This document shows, one piece after another, positions 63,730-64,000 of a DNA stretch of 64,000 bases. The DNA is from Vibrio orientalis CIP 102891 = ATCC 33934. Lineage in GTDB: Bacteria > Pseudomonadota > Gammaproteobacteria > Enterobacterales > Vibrionaceae. The DNA lies in NCBI RefSeq assembly GCF_000176235.1, contig NZ_ACZV01000004.1, positions 1,364,001 to 1,428,000 of the forward strand, written 5' to 3'. Made by a program: the position numbers and the translations under genes. How positions within the stretch are numbered: the stretch's first letter is position 1; each line of letters starts with the position of its first letter. Under the pieces are notes generated by a model. That model was not told the DNA's origin and ran no database searches. It was given only the letters and a program-made list of their open reading frames with translations.

Positions 63730-63996
63730 CTATACCGCGACTTCATCCAGTGCTCGGAATACCGTTTCATCTAAATGCCCTTCAAACACCTGCTTACAGA
63801 CTTTGCGTCGAACCGCTAGGCCTGCGATCAATCGTTCAATCGATAAGTGCTTGTTCTCACTCTGAGCATTATACAGCTCGATCATCTTACTTAGCGTTTC
63901 ATATGGAATTGCTTGATCACCGACTCTCAAGAAGTCGAGCTTGTCTATGAGCTCCAGACACTCTTCTTGAATCGAGCTATGGGAATGCCCGGTCAT
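63730..63996 (-). CDS. Hypothetical protein, at least 88 aa, at window edge
   Basis: The first visible ATG is at 63996, four bases from the end, so the start cannot be judged and the gene may be longer. Soluble and helical (LELIDKLDFLRVGDQAIPYETLSKMIELYNAQSENKHLSIERLIAGLAVRRKVCKQVFEGHLD). No family recognised. Confidence 0.6.
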   Translation of the reverse strand: MTGHSHSSIQEECLELIDKLDFLRVGDQAIPYETLSKMIELYNAQSENKHLSIERLIAGLAVRRKVCKQVFEGHLDETVFRALDEVAV

Positions 63997-64000
63997 CGCA

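Noticed and set aside
1..64000. CRISPR arrays, tRNA or rRNA genes, insertion sequences, integrons or prophage
   Set aside because: No regularly spaced direct repeats, transposase, integrase or structural RNA signatures were seen on either strand.

Overview
The window looks like a stretch of a Vibrio (Vibrionaceae) genome, probably an accessory-rich part such as the second chromosome. This is inferred from gene content and protein character: an ectABC operon with its own aspartokinase, a TnaC leader of the Proteus/Vibrio type, norRVW, many LysR/TetR/MarR-controlled small operons, about 45% GC by eye, and several small proteins that I associate only with vibrios. No rRNA, tRNA, CRISPR array, transposase or phage gene was seen.

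Layout: 1-1450 holds the end of an AraC regulator and a transglutaminase-like protein. 1506-7180 is a nitric-oxide detoxification island (norR, norV, norW, a ferredoxin-NADP reductase-like gene and a DUF1971 gene). 7253-9371 is a GntR-ATPase-permease operon under a 34-bp palindrome. 9461-14071 has an alkylsulfatase-like metallo-beta-lactamase-fold protein, a LysR regulator and an AhpD-like/TetR divergent pair with three matching operators. 14205-19361 has a U32-family protein, an AraC/GyrI regulator and a YdcF-like exported protein. 19432-23182 is the ectoine operon ectA-ectB-ectC-ask. 25394-29416 is a ferric-citrate-type uptake operon fecBCDE, preceded by the decayed tail of an AraC regulator. 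29517-31353 is tryptophanase with a tnaC leader. 33353-43342 is a glyoxylate/glycerate island (gcl, hyi, glxR, a CdaR-type regulator, a GntP-family permease, glycerate kinase, malate synthase, GlcG).

43414-49672 contains two paralogous MarR/DMT-exporter pairs that flank a group of envelope proteins and share one operator code. 49724-58330 is a mosaic of small regulator-target pairs, plus a leucine-rich-repeat protein kinase and a Fic toxin whose 51-residue antitoxin overlaps it. 58373-63996 carries a YebC/YeeN-type regulator, small conserved proteins, a periplasmic solute-binding protein and an operon of two Dpp-type ATPases behind a strong Fur box but with no permease or binding protein beside them.

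The most informative signals are regulatory. Six TTATC-N5-GATAA sites lie in two triplets, and each triplet sits at the same distances (53/54, 79 and 98/99 bp) from a sigma-54-type promoter, one for norV and one for the divergent reductase operon. Four copies of AAGTATCTT-N6-AAGATACTT lie at the two MarR/DMT loci. Three intergenic TTTACA-N-TGTAAA palindromes have no known reader. These are read directly from the sequence; the regulators assigned to them are inferences.
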